Source: JAAZMX01 sp035388025 (GTDB taxonomy: Bacteria > Patescibacteriota > Patescibacteriia > UBA2196 > GWA2-42-15). Taken from it: 6,852 nucleotides of DNA. The DNA is taken from contig DAOOPA010000045.1 in assembly GCA_035388025.1 (NCBI GenBank), positions 1-6,852 of the forward strand, read 5' to 3'. Made by a program: the position numbers and the translations under genes. The notes under the pieces are model-generated. The model made no database searches, was not told the DNA's origin, and was given only the letters and a program-made list of their open reading frames with translations. Of the stretch, positions 5,451 through 6,852 are shown one piece after another (positions within the stretch are counted from its first letter, which is position 1; every line of letters starts with the position of its first letter).

Positions 5451-6752
5451 ATGGCAAAATTTGTTATCAAGGGCGGTAAAAAATTGTCCGGTTCTGTCAC
5501 TGTCAATACCGCCAAAAATTCCACGGTTTCTTTGATTATCGCTGCGCTTATCAATCGTGGCATTACTCGGCTCAAAAACGTCCCAGCTATTGAAGAGGTC
5601 AATCGCTTGGTAGAAGTCTTGGTCAGCCTCAGCGTGCCAGTCAAAAAAGAGGGGAATGATCTGCTTATCGGACCGGTCAAGCATATTGATTTCAAAAATA
5701 TAAATGTCGTGGCCGCGCAAAAAACACGCAGTATCGTCATGATGATCGGCGCTCTAGCCGGCCGTCTGCCGTCATACAATATTCCTCAAGCCGGTGGTTG
5801 CCGCCTCGGTAGCCGCACGGTCAAACCGCATCTTTACGCTTTGGAAAAATTGGGTCTGAATATTGCCACGGAAAAAGATAAATATGTTGTTTCCGTCAAA
5901 AAATTAAAACCAGCGAAAATTATTCTCTACGAAACCGGCGACACAGTCACGGAAAATGTACTCATGGCCGCGGCCCAAACAGTAGGGGAGACCACGATCA
6001 AATTTTGCTCCGCCAACTATATGGTCCAGGATACTTGTCATTTTTTGGAACGCCTCGGCGTTAAAATTGAAGGCATTGGCACGAGCACGCTCCGGGTTCA
6101 CGGCCTGGCAAGTGTCAACAAAAACGTGGAATATGAAATCAGTGAAGATCCGATTGAAGCCATGTTTTTTATTTCCATCGCCGCCACGACCAATTCCGCT
6201 CTGACGATCAAACGTTGTCCGATTGATTTTTTGGAACTGGAACTTTTGAAGCTAGAAAAAATGGGCTATCAATTTGAAATTACCAAAAAATACAAGGGGC
6301 GCAATGGCCTGACAAATTTGGTGGACATTGAAACAAAACCTTCAAAATTGAAAGCTCTGGAAGAAAAAATTCACGCCCTGCCATTTCCCGGCATCAATCA
6401 GGACAATCTGCCATTCTTTGTGCCGATTGCCACGGTCGCTAGGGGAGAGACCCTGATTCACGACTGGACCTATGAAAATCGCGCGATCTATTACCCGGAG
6501 CTCAATCGTCTTAACGCCAATGTCACGCTCATGGATCCACATCGGGTGGAAGTAGAAGGCCCGACCAAGCTAGTCGCGGCCGAAGTGGTCTGTCCGCAGG
6601 CTCTTCGTCCCGCCGCCATCATCCTCGTGGCCATGCTTGCGGCCGAAGGCACCTCCACTCTCTACAATGTCTATCCCATCCACCGCGGTTATGAAAAATT
6701 GGAAGAGCGCCTGTCGGCACTGGGAGCGGATATCAAGTTGGTGGAAGAATAG
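5451..6752 (+). CDS. murA: UDP-N-acetylglucosamine 1-carboxyvinyltransferase (MurA), divergent
   Basis: MurA transfers enolpyruvate from PEP to UDP-GlcNAc, the first committed step of peptidoglycan synthesis, in the cytoplasm. The 433 residues compare with 419 in E. coli. Conserved active-site positions are visible: K22-N23 in TAKNS (E. coli SGAKN), R93 in KTRS, catalytic C117 in GGCRLGSR, R122, D318 in PFPGINQD (E. coli D305) and R386 in ALRPAA (E. coli R397). The end, IHRGYEKLEERLSALGADI, is almost textbook MurA, as is ENR...PELNRL at 342-354. The catalytic Cys rather than Asp predicts fosfomycin susceptibility. Departures from the family consensus include NTAKNS for SGAKNA, GSRTVKPH for GARPVDLH and SEDPIEAMFF for the usual DRIE-containing segment. 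It stands alone with its own promoter region, not in a mur cluster, and could be one of several MurA-like paralogues. The C-terminal half looks richer in GC than the intergenic DNA. Confidence 0.9.
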   Translation: MAKFVIKGGKKLSGSVTVNTAKNSTVSLIIAALINRGITRLKNVPAIEEVNRLVEVLVSLSVPVKKEGNDLLIGPVKHIDFKNINVVAAQKTRSIVMMIGALAGRLPSYNIPQAGGCRLGSRTVKPHLYALEKLGLNIATEKDKYVVSVKKLKPAKIILYETGDTVTENVLMAAAQTVGETTIKFCSANYMVQDTCHFLERLGVKIEGIGTSTLRVHGLASVNKNVEYEISEDPIEAMFFISIAATTNSALTIKRCPIDFLELELLKLEKMGYQFEITKKYKGRNGLTNLVDIETKPSKLKALEEKIHALPFPGINQDNLPFFVPIATVARGETLIHDWTYENRAIYYPELNRLNANVTLMDPHRVEVEGPTKLVAAEVVCPQALRPAAIILVAMLAAEGTSTLYNVYPIHRGYEKLEERLSALGADIKLVEE

Positions 6753-6801
6753 TATAGATAACCTACAACTTTTAACTATTATCTAATAAAAAGTATAGAT
6801 A
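6751..6801 (+). repeat. Short direct repeat downstream of murA
   Basis: AGTATAGATA occurs at 6751-6760, overlapping the TAG stop of murA, and again at 6792-6801. The 31 bp between them are AT-rich and include TATCTA, which can pair with TAGATA. This may be simple duplication or chance in AT-rich DNA. Confidence 0.35.
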
Positions 6802-6809
6802 TTAACCAG

Positions 6810-6841
6810 TTGTGCGGACATCGCTCCGCTCGTCCGCACAA
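6810..6841. terminator. GC-rich hairpin downstream of murA (terminator or palindromic repeat)
   Basis: TTGTGCGGAC (6810-6819) and GTCCGCACAA (6832-6841) form a perfect 10-bp stem around a 12-nt loop. TCCGC occurs twice (6825-6829 and 6833-6837), so GCGGA at 6814-6818 has two possible partners. The loop holds TCGC...GCTC, the core order also seen in the palindrome upstream of murA. The hairpin lies 57 bp after the murA stop and is followed by GC-rich DNA, not a T-run, up to the window edge. It may be a terminator or a dispersed element. Confidence 0.5.
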
Positions 6842-6852
6842 TGCGCGGCGGG

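Noticed and set aside
5318..5779. 153-codon open frame on the minus strand overlapping murA
   Set aside because: It covers the conserved N-terminal MurA coding region antisense and shows no family motifs.
6751..6801. Start of a CRISPR or other repeat array after murA
   Set aside because: Only two 10-bp copies in AT-rich DNA, without regular spacers or further units before the window ends.

Overview
The window carries five protein-coding loci. The gene types suggest a member of the Candidate Phyla Radiation (Patescibacteria) or a similarly reduced bacterium. The basis is a two-helix type IV secretion pilin-like protein, a membrane-anchored PEGA/propeller protein with the GYRFNF-type juxtamembrane motif, a large polytopic membrane protein of a type I associate with these genomes, a divergent MurA, compact convergent and divergent gene packing, and no recognisable Shine-Dalgarno sequence before any of the four visible starts. 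This placement is inference from family content; no marker gene is present. The standard code fits: all visible genes end in TAA, TAG or TGA.

Layout. (1) 2-907, +: the 3' part of a pilin-like protein with two membrane helices, a Cys-rich linker and a C-terminal M15/hedgehog-like candidate metallopeptidase domain. Its N-terminus lies off the left edge. (2) A perfect 10-bp hairpin at 916-938 separates it from a convergent gene. (3) 965-3046, -: a ~693-aa polytopic membrane protein with an extracytoplasmic C-terminal domain, function unknown. (4) 3053-3134: a very AT-rich divergent promoter region. (5) 3135-3860, +: a short RmlA-type sugar-1-phosphate nucleotidylyltransferase. (6) 3863-5218, -: a membrane-anchored PEGA/beta-propeller protein. 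Its reading frame is broken by one in-frame TAA at 4016-4018. The same frame then continues for 50 coding-looking codons to a TAG that lies 2 bp from the end of gene 5. (7) 5219-5450: a 232-bp intergenic region with GC-rich palindromes and the likely murA promoter. (8) 5451-6752, +: a divergent MurA with its catalytic Cys. (9) 6753-6852: a short direct repeat and a GC-rich hairpin running to the window edge.

The common theme is the cell envelope: peptidoglycan precursor synthesis (MurA), nucleotide-sugar supply (RmlA-like), a candidate glycan-related membrane protein, a surface-anchored PEGA/propeller protein, and a secretion or pilus subunit joined to a possible wall hydrolase. The genes alternate in strand, so they are not one operon. 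The two observations most worth following are the interrupted PEGA gene and the pilin-like/peptidase-like fusion.
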